Shown piece by piece: positions 7,263 through 15,893 of a stretch of DNA of 16,933 nt. The stretch covers positions 1 through 16,933 of the forward strand of contig JAJGBQ010000019.1 in the NCBI GenBank assembly GCA_022457065.1, in the 5' to 3' direction. The position numbers were made by a program, and so were the translations under genes. This stretch comes from Curvularia sp. ZM96. Its lineage: Eukaryota; Ascomycota; Dothideomycetes; Pleosporales; Pleosporaceae. The stretch's first letter is position 1. Every line of letters starts with the position of its first letter. The notes below the pieces were generated by a model. That model was not told the origin of the DNA, searched no databases, and worked only from the letters and a program-made list of their open reading frames with translations.

Positions 7263-8517
7263 CTAGAACAGACTGTCGATGGCGTGGATCGCCAGCCCCA
7301 CCAGCCCGCCCACCAACGTGCCGTTGATGCGGATATATTGCAGGTCGCGACCTACGGCATTTTCCAGACGGCTGGTAACCGTGCCCGCGTCCCAGCCCCG
7401 TACCGTTTCGCTCACCAGCTTGACGATCGAATCGCCATAGCTGGCCGTGGCGCCGACCGCTGCCCGTCGCACAAAGCGGTTGATCGGCCGCCGCAGCGGC
7501 TCTTCGCTCTGAAGCGTTTCACCAAGCTGCTTGAGCGCCTCGCCCAAGCGCCCGGCCATGGCCTTGCCCGGATCGCGCACCGCCCGCAGCATCCCGGCGC
7601 GCGCCTGTTCCCATGCCGTCGATCCAGCGCTGCATGGCGGGATTGTCGAGAATCTCGTCACGGACGCGAGCGACCTTCGCCTGCATCCCGATATCGAACT
7701 GCAAGTCGGCGGCCAGCTTCGCCATGCCTTCCTCCGCCTTCAGGCGCAGACGGTGGCTTGGATCGTCCGCCATGTCGGCCAGCAGCTTTCGCAGCCCGTT
7801 CAATATAGCGTTGGCAAGGTTTTCATCCAGTCCGGTCCAGCGCATGATCTTGCCTGCGCGTTCATGCACCATCTGGCGGATGAGATGCTCATTCCCTTCC
7901 AGCGTCCGGTCGGCCCATCGGATGATGCCGTCCATCACGGGCGCGTGCCGCCCATCGCGCATCGCCGCTTCCAGTGCCTGTCCGATCAGAGGGGCAAGGT
8001 TGACCGCGCGCAGCCGCTGACCGATCGCGCCCTTGACCATACCGCCCAGCCGTTCCTGATCCAGCGTTTCGAGTATATCGGCCGCCAGCCGCGACGCGCC
8101 TTCGCGCAAGCGTCCGTCCCCACCGGAGGGGCTGGCGGAATCGTCCGCCGCCGCCGCCACATCCAGCCCCCGCATCCGCCGCGCCACGACGGCGGGGGTC
8201 AGGAAATTGTCGCGCAGAAGAGGGCCAGCGTGTCTCCGATCCGGTCCTTGTTGCGGGGGATGATCGCGGTGTGGGGATCGGCAGCCCCATCGGATGGCGG
8301 AACAGAGCCGTCACCGCGAACCAGTCGGCCAGACCGCCGACCGCGGCTGCGGCGAACGCCTGGACGAAGCCGATGGCGGGATGCAGGTGGACGCTGGCGC
8401 GGGCGGCGAGGAAAAGCGCCGCCATGAGCAGCAACATGCCCGTTGCGACCAGCCGCATGTTGCGGGCCGGATGGGCTGGCATATCGCTCAGGGCCGGGTC
8501 ACGCGGAGCAGCTTCAT
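7263..8517 (-). CDS. DUF445 family membrane protein (frameshifted)
   Basis: YjiN-like DUF445 protein of unknown biochemical role. Seen: N-terminal helices (RLVATGMLLLMAALFLAARA; FVQAFAAAAVGGLADWFAVT) followed by the family hallmark FRHPMGLPIP and, in a second frame, VARRMRGLDVA; a long helical middle (LIGQALEAAMRDGRHAPVMD, MVHERAGKIMRWTGLDENLA); and a C-terminus LQYIRINGTLVGGLVGLAIH ending in IDSLF, as in the family. About 418 residues. Frame changes near 8270, 8205 and 7615. Start: ATG at 8517 has GGAGAG upstream and joins the frame if one G is added near 8490; in-frame alternatives are TTG 8527 and ATG 8482. It follows the RND pump by about 100 bases and precedes tonB by about 150, all on one strand. 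Confidence 0.88.
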
Positions 8518-8623
8518 GGCTCTCCAACGGTTACGCCACCGTTTCGTTCAGGCAAGCCCTTCTTTTTGTATCCGTTCACTCGGCTGGCTGGGTCTGGCCG
8601 GCATGGGCCTTTCGTCGCCCGTT

Positions 8624-11600
8624 TTATAGGTCAGCAGCCGCTCGGCTCAGGCGCGGGCCGATCCATTGTTCCGCGCCCAGCGCCAGGCTGAACGTTGCGG
8701 GCACGATCACCAGCGTGAGCAATGTCGAGAGCAGCAGGCCGCCGATCACGGTAACGCCCATGGGCGCACGCCATGCGCCGTCGCCGCCCAGGGACAGGGC
8801 CGTGGGCACCATGCCGGCCACCATCGCGACAGTTGTCATCACGATCGGCTGCGCGCTTGTGGCCCGCGTCCACGATGGCTTCGAACTTCGGCACGCCCTT
8901 TTCCATTTCCTCCAACGCGAAGTCGATGACGAGGATGGAGTTCTTGGCGACGATCCCCAACAGCATCAACAGGCCGATGAACACCGGCATGGATAGTGGA
9001 TTGCCTGTCAGATGCAGCGCCAGCGCGCCGCCCAGAGGCGCCAGCAGCAGCGATCCCAGATTGACGAAGGGCGGCATGATCCGCTTGTAGAGCAGGACTA
9101 GCACCGCCAGCACCAGAAGGATGCCGACACCACCGCGATGACGAAATTCACGAGCATTTCCGCTTCGAACTTGCTGTCGCCCGCGTTGATTTTCTGCACG
9201 CCCTGAATCTTGCCCTCCAGCACGGCCTTCATGGTGGGCAGGGCATTGATCTTCGCCGTGGCCTGGCTGGTCACGATGCCCGGCGCCAGATCCGCGCCGA
9301 CCACGACGCGGCGGATCTGGTTAGCAACGCCGGATCTGCGTCGGGCCGGGAGCCGAATTCGATGTCGGCGACGACCTTAAGGGGACCGAACCGCCGCTCA
9401 CCGTGGGCACAGGCATGTTCGCGATCGTGGCCATGTCCCGGCGGCTGCCCTGCACGGCGACGCGGATCGGGATTTGACGGTCCGACAGCGAGAATTTCGC
9501 GGTGTTCTGGTCGATTTCGCCAATGGTGGCGACGCGGATGGTGTTACTGAGCGCCGCGGTCGTCACGCCCATGCTGGCGGCAAGGTCGAAGCGTGGCTTG
9601 ATGACGATTTCGGGCCGCTGCATGTCGCCATGGACGCGCGGTGCGCGGATTTCGCGGATGCCCGCCATTTCTCGAAACCAGCTTGTTGGCGGTATTTCTC
9701 AAGCAATGCGGGATCGTCGCTGCCCATCATGATGACGATGTCGCGACCGAAACCGCCCCCGGACTGTGACTGGAAATTGACGCGCGCGTCAGCGATCTGC
9801 TGGAATTTGGGCGCGACCTTTCGTTCCCATTCGACCGACGATATTGGCCGGTCCTTCCGCAGGGTGAGGAAGATTTCCGCCTCGGTCGTTTCGATATTGG
9901 CAAAGGCCGCTTCGACGACATCCTTGTCTGCCGCCAGCATGTCCGCGACGCGGCGCGCGACCGCGGTGGTCTGCTGCAAGGTGCTGCCGGGCACCGTTTC
10001 GATCTGCACCTGGCTGAAGTCGGTGTCCATCGTGGGTTGGAAGGCCATCGGCAGCGTTCCGAAAGCGACAATCGTCGATAGCAGCGCCAGCAAACCGATG
10101 GCGACGGTCCAGAGGCGATGATCGCGCAGCCATGCGGTATGACGCGCCATGCCGCCCTTGGCGCGATGGGCTATGGCGCGCCGCTGATCCAGCGACCAGC
10201 GCAGCACGGCCATATAGCGATCCATCAGCCAGCCCTCGCCATGGCTTTCCTCGCCATGGGCCTTCAGGAAATAGGCGGCGATCATGGGCGTGACCAGACG
10301 CGCCACGCAAGGCTGAGCAGCACCGCGACCACGACGGTCAGGCCGAATTGCTTGAAGAACTGGCCGGACAGGCCCGGCATCAGACCGACCGGGAGGAATA
10401 CCGCCACAATCGCCATCGTCGTCGCCAGCACCGCAAGGCCGATCTCGTCCGCCGCGTCTATCGCTGCCTGATAGGCCGTCTTGCCCATGCGCATGTGGCG
10501 GACGATATTCTCGATCTCCACGATGGCATCGTCGACCAGCACGCCTGCAACGAGGCTCAGCGCCAGCAGCGAAATGCTGTTCAGCGTGAAGCCCATCATG
10601 TCCATGAACCAGAAGGCCGGGATCGCCGACAGGGGGATGGCCAGCGCGGATATCATCGTCGCGCGCCAGTCGCGCAGGAACAGGAACACGATGACGACCG
10701 CCAGCACGGCGCCTTCGATCATCGCCTGCATGGCGGAATGATACTGGTCCTTGGTGTAATCGACGCTGGTGTAGAGCTGCTTGAAATGGACCTTGGGATT
10801 TTCCTTTTGCAGCGTGTCGAGAATCTTGATCGCTTCGTCATAGACGGTGACGTCGGACGATCCCTTGGCCTTTTCCAGACGGAAGCTCGTCACCTGCCGT
10901 CCGTTCATCAAAGCGAGCGAGCGTTGTTCGGCATACATGTCGCGCACTGCGGCCAGATCGGCCAGCTTTACCGTCCGTCCGCCCGAAATGCCGATTTGCG
11001 TTTGCCCCAGCGCGTAGGCATCCTTTGCGTTGCCAAGCACGCGGATGGCCTGCTCTGCGCCAGCGATTTCGGTGCGGCCGCCCGCGGCGTTCAGGTTTAC
11101 CTGCTGTAATTGCTGGTTCACCTGAGCGCGGTCACGCCGTGCGATTGTAGCTTGGCGGGGTCGAGTATGACCCGGATTTCCCGGCTGACGCCCCGCCGCG
11201 CGTGACCGCCGCCATGCCTGGTACAGCCAGCAATCGCTTTGCCACGGTATTGTCGACATACCAGGACAATTCTTCCAGCGTCATGTCGGTGGCTTCCGCG
11301 CCGAAATAGGCGATCGGGCCGCCATCGATGTCGACGCGTCTGACCTGCAGTTCCAACATGCCTTCCGGCAGGTCGCTGCGGATTTGATCCACGGCGTTCT
11401 TCACGTCGTTGACGGCGCGGTCGACCGGCGTGCCGATCTCGAACTGCACATTGGTGAGCGATTGACCTTCCGACACGACGGAGGTGATTTCATCGACCCC
11501 GCTGATGGCGCGGACGGCCGCCTCCACGCGTTGCGTGACCTGCGTTTCCAGTTCGGTCGGTGCGGCGCCGGGCTGAAGCACCGTGACGCTGGCCATCGAA

Positions 11601-11732
11601 GCTGATGTCAGGCTGCTGGTTCACGTCCATGCGGCTGAAACTGACGAGACCCGCCAGCAACAGCGCCACGAAAAGCACTATCGGCGATGTGGGGTTGCGG
11701 ATAGCCCAGGCGGAGATGTTGCGAAAACTCAT
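8624..11732 (-). CDS. RND-family efflux pump, inner-membrane subunit (AcrB-like, frameshifted)
   Basis: Proton-driven inner-membrane exporter of the HAE-1/AcrB type. Seen: MSFRNISAWAIRNPTSPIVL start; LQPGAAPTELETQVTQRVEA; RSDLPEGM; VFLFLRDWRATMISALAIPL; TM4 with the proton-relay Asp pair (LVAGVLVDDAIVEIENIVRH); FLPVGLMPGLSGQFF; FQPTMDTDFSQVQIETVPGS; the second repeat PTMKAVLEGKIQGV; TM10 with the conserved Lys (GIVAKNSILVIDFALEEMEK); and MVPTALSLGGDGAWRAPMG near the end. About 1,036 residues, the usual AcrB size. At least eight frame changes (about 11595, 11200, 11140, 10300, 9670, 9380, 9330, 9120 and 8865). The start at 11732 has GAGAAAGG upstream, and it follows the adaptor gene by 63 bases, so they form an operon. 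No outer-membrane factor gene follows; the pump would use one encoded elsewhere. Substrate unknown. Confidence 0.94.
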
Positions 11733-11760
11733 GACGGCCTTTCTCGCCGGACTGATCCTG

Positions 11761-11785
11761 CTGTCGACAGCGGTTTGCGAACCGC
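11761..11785. repeat. Adjacent palindromes between adaptor and pump genes
   Basis: CTGTCGACAG (11761-11770) is a perfect 10-base palindrome and the partly overlapping GCGGTT-TGCG-AACCGC (11770-11785) is a perfect dyad. Both lie in the 63-base gap between the adaptor stop and the pump start. They might form a small mRNA hairpin affecting the ratio of the two proteins; there is no T-run, so termination is not indicated. Confidence 0.25.
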
Positions 11786-11795
11786 CGCCGCTGTA

Positions 11796-12961
11796 TCACT
11801 GTGTCTTGCGGAATTCCGGCTTCACCTTCTGCTTCGGGGTCAGGAAGGCGCCCGCCGTTTCCACGATCCGTTCACGGCCCGTCAGGCCGCTTTTCACCGA
11901 CACGCCCGCATCGGATACCTGGCCCACGATGACATTGCGACGTTCCACCTGATTCCTGCTGTCGATGATATAGACGTAATGCTTGTCGTCGCTTTGCACC
12001 GCCGATTCGGGGAGAAGGGGGGACTGACCCGATCCGCTCACGATCGTGGCGGAAGCGAATCCGCCGGGACGGATCGCTGCATTATAAGCAACGGCGACGC
12101 GGGCGATGCCCTGCCGGCTTTGCGGATCGATCACCGGCGATACCTGCCAGACCCGCCCAGCGAACTGCGCGGAGCCGCCAGCCGGCTTCACCATGGCGCT
12201 GTTGCCCGGCCGCAGCGTCGCCAGATCGTCCTCGCTGACCTGCGCCAGCATTTCCATTTCGCCGCCCTTGGCCATGCGGAACAGCACGCCGCTGCCCGCG
12301 CCGACGATCTGGCCCGGCTCTACGTCCCGCGTCAGCACCAGCCCGGCGGCGGGCGCGCGAATGTCCAGCCGTCCATTGCGCGCGCTGTTCGGCCAGTTGC
12401 GCGACAGCGACGTTCACGCGGGCCTGCGCGGCATCGCGGTGGCCGTGCGCTGGTCGATATCCGCCTGGCTGATGAAGCCGCGCGCCACTAGCGCCTTGGC
12501 ACGATCCAGTTGTGTCTGGGCGAGCTTAGCGTCGGCGCGCGCCACCTCTATCTGCGCGGCCAGCGAACGCGCCTGCTCGGTCTGCACGGAGCGTTCGATC
12601 ACCGCGAGCGTCTGGCCGCGCGCACCCAGTCGCCCGGTTGCACCAAAACCTGCCGCACTTCCCCGCCTTCGCCGATGACGCCGACCGGCATTTCGACGCG
12701 GGCCGCCAGCGAGCCGGTCGCGTTGACGGTGCGTTCAACGTCTGACGAACCCGGGCTGATGACGGTGACGGCTGGAATGGTCTGTGCAGCAGAATCGTCG
12801 CCTGCTGCCGGTTTTCCATGCATCGACAGCCAGAGCGCCAGAATGATCAGGGCGATGGCTGCGCCCGCTGCGATCGGCAGCCACCGGCGCCCGCCGGGCT
12901 GAATCGACCCGTCGTCGACAAGCGCGGCGTCCTCGCTCGCCAGCGGAGTTTCGTAATTCAT
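11796..12961 (-). CDS. RND efflux periplasmic adaptor (HlyD/MFP family, frameshifted)
   Basis: Membrane-fusion protein bridging the RND pump to an outer-membrane channel. Seen: N-terminal anchor WLPIAAGAAIALIILALWLS (about residues 26-45); the lipoyl/barrel start TIPAVTVISPGSSDVERTVN and VRQVLVQPGDWV; the helical hairpin (EQARSLAAQIEVARADAKLA, DRAKALVARGFISQADIDQR); LVLTRDVEPGQIVGAGSGVL; the beta-barrel part (GRVWQVSPVIDPQSRQGIAR, YNAAIRPGGFASATIVSG); and the C-terminus LTGRERIVETAGAFLTPKQK. About 388 residues. Shifts near 12625, 12440 and 12385. Start ATG at 12961 with GGA eight bases upstream. First gene of the efflux operon, with a promoter-like sequence about 50-70 bases upstream. Confidence 0.93.
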
Positions 12962-13003
12962 GCCGATTCCATCTCTCCGGCGCGGTGCCTGTTTCGGGGC
13001 GCT

Positions 13004-13032
13004 GTATTATATGAATATATCACTGGTCTCAA
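13004..13032 (-). promoter_or_regulatory. Candidate promoter and dyad for the efflux operon
   Basis: On the minus strand TTGAGA (13032-13027) is followed after 17 bases by TAATAC (13009-13004), or after 15 bases by TATAAT. Between and over the -10 lies the dyad TATAT-GA-ATATA (13008-13019), an arrangement common for efflux repressors such as TetR-type proteins. No regulator gene is adjacent, so a distal one would be needed. Confidence 0.4.
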
Positions 13033-13062
13033 GCCCCAATATCATGGGATAAGAGCGGTCGG

Positions 13063-13130
13063 CAAAGCGATTCTCGACAGCGGCGGAACCTGCTCTTGCA
13101 AGAGGTCGCGGGCGTGGTGCAATCGCTTTG
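13063..13130. repeat. Nested inverted repeats upstream of the first GlsB gene
   Basis: CAAAGCGATT (13063-13072) and AATCGCTTTG (13121-13130) are exact complements 48 bases apart, and between them lies the perfect palindrome CTCTTGCAAGAG (13093-13104). The block ends just before the GlsB start and lies between divergent genes. It also contains GGAAC at 13085-13089, the -35 type of the alphaproteobacterial general stress sigma factor EcfG, followed 17 bases later by CGCG (consensus CGTT), a weak match. Confidence 0.4.
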
Positions 13131-13154
13131 GTGAAGGGGCGGATGGAGGCGCAT

Positions 13155-13403
13155 ATGGAATTGATGGGATGGATTCTCCTCGGCTTGCTGGCTGGAGCGG
13201 TGGCGCGGCTCATCATGCCGGGCCGCGACCCGGGCGGTTGCATCGTGACGATGCTGCTAGGGACGGCAGGCGCCCTTCTGGCTGGTTATGCCGGGCGGCT
13301 GGCGGGCTTCTATGGCCCCGACGAGTCCGCCGGTTTCATGGCCGCTATCGTGGGATCGGTCGTCATATTGGCAATCTATCGCCTGTTCGCGGCGCGCCGC
13401 TGA
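13155..13403 (+). CDS. GlsB/YeaQ/YmgE family stress membrane protein
   Basis: Small three-helix inner-membrane protein of the family once called transglycosylase-associated; its members are usually stress-induced and their function is unclear. Seen: WILLGLLAGAVARLIMPG, a Gly-rich turn GRDPGGCIVTMLLGTAGALL, then FMAAIVGSVVILAIYRLF. 82 residues, normal. Start ATG at 13155 with GGAGG five bases upstream; an in-frame ATG at 13128 is upstream but lacks such a site. This is one of the few genes in the window without a frame break. It faces the second copy, with a terminator hairpin between. Confidence 0.9.
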   Translation: MELMGWILLGLLAGAVARLIMPGRDPGGCIVTMLLGTAGALLAGYAGRLAGFYGPDESAGFMAAIVGSVVILAIYRLFAARR

Positions 13404-13423
13404 CGGAGCGGAAGAGTGACGGG

Positions 13424-13470
13424 AAAGGGCCGCTCCATCCTCCTAAGCGGGGGATAGAGCGGCCCTTTTT
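13424..13470 (+). terminator. Rho-independent terminator after first GlsB gene
   Basis: Stem GGGCCGCTC (13427-13435) pairs with GAGCGGCCC (13457-13465), extended by AAA/TTT, and is followed by TTTTT to 13470. The loop is itself paired (ATCCTCC with GGGGGAT), giving a long hairpin. It lies 21 bases after the stop of the plus-strand gene. On the other strand the tail is only TTT-CCC, so it would be weaker for the opposing gene. Confidence 0.85.
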
Positions 13471-13493
13471 GCGATCCAAACAGGGTGCCTTTT

Positions 13494-13748
13494 TTAACGC
13501 ACCGATCCGCGTCTTATCAGATTCACGATCGCTAGCAGGATGATCGCGCCGACCAGCGAGACGAGGAAGCTGTATACGGTCAGTCCGTCATTGATCGACC
13601 CGCCGCTGAAGATGAGGCCGCCGACGAACGCGCCGACAATGCCGACCACGATGTTCAGCAATATGCCCTGTTGCGCGTCGGTCCGCATGACCATGCTGGC
13701 GAGCCAGCCGATGACACCGCCGACGATAAGCCACAAGATAATGCCCAT
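13494..13748 (-). CDS. GlsB/YeaQ/YmgE family stress membrane protein, second copy
   Basis: Second member of the family, closer to the canonical form: MGIILWLIVGGVIGWLASMV, then MRTDAQQGILLNIVVGIVGA with the conserved internal turn, FVGGLIFSGGSINDG, and a third helix SFLVSLVGAIILLAIVNLI ending in RRGSVR. 84 residues, intact. Start ATG at 13748 with AAGGAGAG four bases upstream. The upstream region holds a GGAAC/CGTT pair typical of general-stress (EcfG-type) promoters. It is convergent with the first copy; the two proteins are clearly different in sequence, so this is not a recent duplication. Confidence 0.93.
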   Translation of the reverse strand: MGIILWLIVGGVIGWLASMVMRTDAQQGILLNIVVGIVGAFVGGLIFSGGSINDGLTVYSFLVSLVGAIILLAIVNLIRRGSVR

Positions 13749-13796
13749 ATTTCTCTCCTTGCACCAGCGCCCCCAAGCGGGTTGGCTGATGCATTC

Positions 13797-13820
13797 AACG
13801 GAGAAAGCGGCTTTCGTTCC
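13797..13820 (-). promoter_or_regulatory. EcfG-like general stress promoter for the GlsB gene
   Basis: On the minus strand GGAAC (13820-13816) is followed after 15 bases by CGTT (13800-13797), about 50 bases before the ATG at 13748. Alphaproteobacterial EcfG promoters have GGAAC and CGTT with a slightly longer spacer (usually 16 or more). One lost base in this indel-rich read would account for the difference. GlsB-type genes are known members of that regulon in related bacteria. Confidence 0.5.
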
Positions 13821-13875
13821 TTGAAAAATTTCGCCTGAAAAACGATCTGCGCATGCCCGGAGCGCCTGACATAAA

Positions 13876-13910
13876 AAAGGCCGCAGGATGCTGTCCCGCG
13901 GCCTTTCTTT
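13876..13910 (-). terminator. Bidirectional terminator after sciP
   Basis: AAAGGCCGC (13876-13884) pairs with GCGGCCTTT (13898-13906) around a 13-base loop. On the minus strand the hairpin is followed by TTTTTTAT, a good terminator 20 bases after the sciP stop at 13930. On the plus strand the tail is TTTCTTTT, so it may work both ways. Confidence 0.85.
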
Positions 13911-13929
13911 TCCGGTGGAGAGCGCCTGC

Positions 13930-14228
13930 TCAGTAACGCTGCTGCCGTTCGTAGAGGGATTTATAATATTGGATGCGGGTGACGCGCAGGCCATGCATGC
14001 CCGACCGGTCGACCGCGCGCTGCCAGCTTGCGAATCTTTCCAGCGTCAGGTCATAGCGTTTGCACGCTTCGTCCACGCTCAGCAGCCCGCCATTCACGGC
14101 GGCGACTACCTCGGCCTTGCGGCGCACGACCCAACGCGTTGTGTTCGCGGGGGCAGGCTGTCCAGAGTTAGGGGTTCTCCGAGCGGCCCGACGACCTGTG
14201 CAGGTCGGATTTTCTGGTTTTCAATCAT
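13930..14228 (-). CDS. sciP: SciP, CtrA inhibitor (DUF1153; one frameshift)
   Basis: Small helix-turn-helix protein that in Caulobacter binds the cell-cycle regulator CtrA and blocks activation of its promoters. Seen: N-terminus MIENQKIRPAQVVGPLGEPL and LTLDSLPP, then in the second frame RRKAEVVAAVNGGLLSVDEA, CKRYDLTLERFASWQRAVDR, GLRVTRIQYYKSLYERQQRY, which follow the family almost residue for residue. The break is in the CCCCC run near 14151; one more C gives PANTTRWVV and rejoins the frame. About 99 residues. Start ATG at 14228 with GAGGG six to eight bases upstream. A strong terminator follows. Two possible small genes precede it on the same strand. Confidence 0.95.
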
Positions 14229-14229
14229 T

Positions 14230-14335
14230 CTAACCCTCAAATAGCGGCACTGGCATTGCCGATTTTGGAAAGTGGTTCCTTATGCGCGTCAGCCCTGAAG
14301 ATCGGCTAAAGCGCCACGGTAAACTCCTTCATCAT
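14230..14335 (-). CDS. Possible small ORF immediately upstream of sciP
   Basis: A start MMKEFTVAL at 14335 has a strong ribosome site (GGGGAGG five bases upstream), but the frame meets TAG at 14308. If the CTTTAG run has one extra T, the frame continues (SRSSGLTRIRNHF, SAMPVPLFEG) to a TAG at 14230-14232, one base before the sciP ATG; read without a change, the frame after the TAG runs to TGA at 14237-14239. No family recognised. The good ribosome site, and a start that overlaps the stop of the preceding frame (ATGATG over TGA), suggest something is translated here, but its true length cannot be settled from this read. Confidence 0.3.
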
Positions 14336-14620
14336 CCTTGCCTCCCCTTAACCGGCTTGCGACCAGCGGGTTGAAGCTGCCCAAGGTGAACGGCCTCGAT
14401 CATGCCGCCGAAACGTGGCGCGAAGATTCCGCCAGTTCCTGAACCCAGTCTGCATTCCCTCCTGCCCCCGCAAAAGGCCCGCCACGGCCTGCGCCGTCGG
14501 GCTGGCGGCTGCGCCGCAGCCGATGTGGCGCGAAGCAGGGGCCATACCGGCACATGCGGCAGGCTGACGGGTCTGGTTGGCGGAACTGAACCCGCCGCCT
14601 CGAATGAATCCCAAGTCCAT
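14332..14620 (-). CDS. Possible hypothetical protein upstream of sciP (frameshifted)
   Basis: A chain of frames on the minus strand can be joined with two single-base corrections into about 96 residues: start MDLGFIRGGG at 14620, ASPTAQAVAGLL, then GAGGNADWVQELAE, then FAPRFGGMIEAVHLGQLQPA and a basic end RKPVKGRQG with TGA at 14332-14334. The two corrections (near 14475 and 14432) are in runs, and the total length is then a multiple of three. No ribosome site is obvious at 14620. Family not recognised; codon use is only moderately biased. The stop overlaps the start of the next small ORF. It could be a real first gene of a sciP operon or a chance frame. The 125 bases up to the mnmA region hold no other gene I can support. 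Confidence 0.35.
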
Positions 14621-14755
14621 GGCAGGGGATGTGAGGGAAAGGATAAGGCTCGGTAAACCCGCCAACGGTTCGTCGCATGTTTTGCGGCATGTTTCCGTTG
14701 ACTGCGAGTGGAATCCCGCTGGAACCGGAGGGGAAGGGCGACTATATGCGTGCCC

Positions 14756-15852
14756 ATGCAGCCAGAATTCCAGTTGCCGGAGCCGCTCGATGCGCGGCGC
14801 ATCGTCGTTGCCATGTCCGGCGGTGTGGATCGAGCGTGGTCGCCGCGCTGGCCCGCGCGCACGGGCGCGGAAACCATCGGCGTGACCTTGCAGCTCTACG
14901 ATCATGGCGCGCGGCGGTGGGCCGCACCGGAAGTTGCTGCGCGGGCAGGACATCCGCGACGCGCGCGGTCGCCGACCGGATTGGCATAGCGCACTATGTC
15001 TTTGATTATGAAAGCCGGTTCCGCGATTCGGTGATCGCCGACTTCGCCGATGAATATATGGCTGGCCGCACGCCCATCCCCTGCGTCAAATGCAATATGG
15101 GGTGAAGTTCACCGACCTGTTCCAGATCGCCCGCGACCTTGGCGCGGACTGCCTCGCGACCGGCCATTATGTCCGCCGGGTGGTCGGGGCGCAGGGCGCG
15201 CAGCTGCATCGGGCCGCTGATCCGGCGCGCGACCAGAGCTATTTCCTCTTCGCCGACTTTAGGCGCAACTTGATTATCTGCGCTTTCCCTTGGGGCCTGC
15301 CCAAGCCGCAGGTGCGGGAGATCGCGGCGGATCTGGGCCTGTCCGTGGCGTTGAAGCCCGATAGTCAGGACATCTGCTTCGTGCCCGATGGCGATTATGC
15401 GACGATCGTCCGTAAGCTGCGCCCGATGCGGATGAAGGGGCGATATCGTCCATGTCGATGGCCGCATATTGGGACGGCACAAGGGCATGATCCATTACAC
15501 GGTCGGCCAGCGCAGAGGGCTGGATCGGTGGCCAGCCCGATCCACTCTATGTCGTGCGGCTCGATGCCGAAGGGCGGCGGGTAATCGTGGGGCCGAAAGC
15601 GGCGCTGGCGGTCGACGCTGCGCGTTTGAGCGATATCAACTGGCTGGGTGGTGATTTTACCGGGCCACTCACTGCTAAGGTCCGTTCCATGGCGAAGCCC
15701 GTGCCAGCGCGGCTCGACGGTGATCGGCTGGTATTCGATGCGCCCGAATTTGGCGTCGCGCCGGGCCAGGCGGCGGTGCTCTATGCGGGCGACCGGGTGC
15801 TGGGCGGCGGCTGGATCGCGGCGACCGAAGCTGCAATGGCGCAGCTGCATGA
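14756..15852 (+). CDS. mnmA: tRNA-specific 2-thiouridylase MnmA (frameshifted)
   Basis: Introduces the 2-thio group at U34 of tRNAs for Lys, Glu and Gln, using ATP and a sulfur relay. Seen: EPLDARRIVVAMSGGVD (PP-loop; one missing T hides the following SSVVAAL), GAETIGVTLQLYDHGA, GSCCAG with the first catalytic Cys, RTPIPCVKCN, LGADCLATGHYVRRV, DPARDQSYFLF, KPDSQDICFVPDGDY with the second catalytic Cys, RHKGMIHYTVGQRRGL and VLYAGDRVLGGGWIA. About 365 residues, normal. Shifts near 14840, 14920, 14955, 15100, 15265, 15425, 15465 and 15530. The in-frame start is 14756; ATG 14746 has AAGGG seven bases upstream and would fit if one C of GCCC is extra. The end is uncertain: a TGA at 15850-15852 is reached if one base is missing shortly before, otherwise the frame runs on into hisG. 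Confidence 0.93.
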
Positions 15853-15893
15853 GTATTGTTTACTATGTGCCGCGCGGCTAAGGCGCGAACGTC

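Noticed and set aside
7531..8427. 298-codon plus-strand frame and similar long frames at 2131-2916, 1240-2067, 9474-10121, 10348-11109 and 11583-12491
   Set aside because: All are antisense or out-of-frame shadows of DUF445, ribB, ribH, and the RND genes; they are rich in Arg/His and show no domain motifs.
13155..13748. Recent tandem duplication of the GlsB genes
   Set aside because: The two proteins share only the family pattern and differ strongly in sequence, and they are in opposite orientation.
14341..14755. Structured RNA gene (SRP RNA, 6S RNA, tmRNA) in the region between sciP and mnmA
   Set aside because: No conserved core sequence of these RNAs is visible on either strand; a GGCTGCG-C-CGCAGCC palindrome near 14506-14520 is the only strong local structure and fits a GC-rich coding frame.
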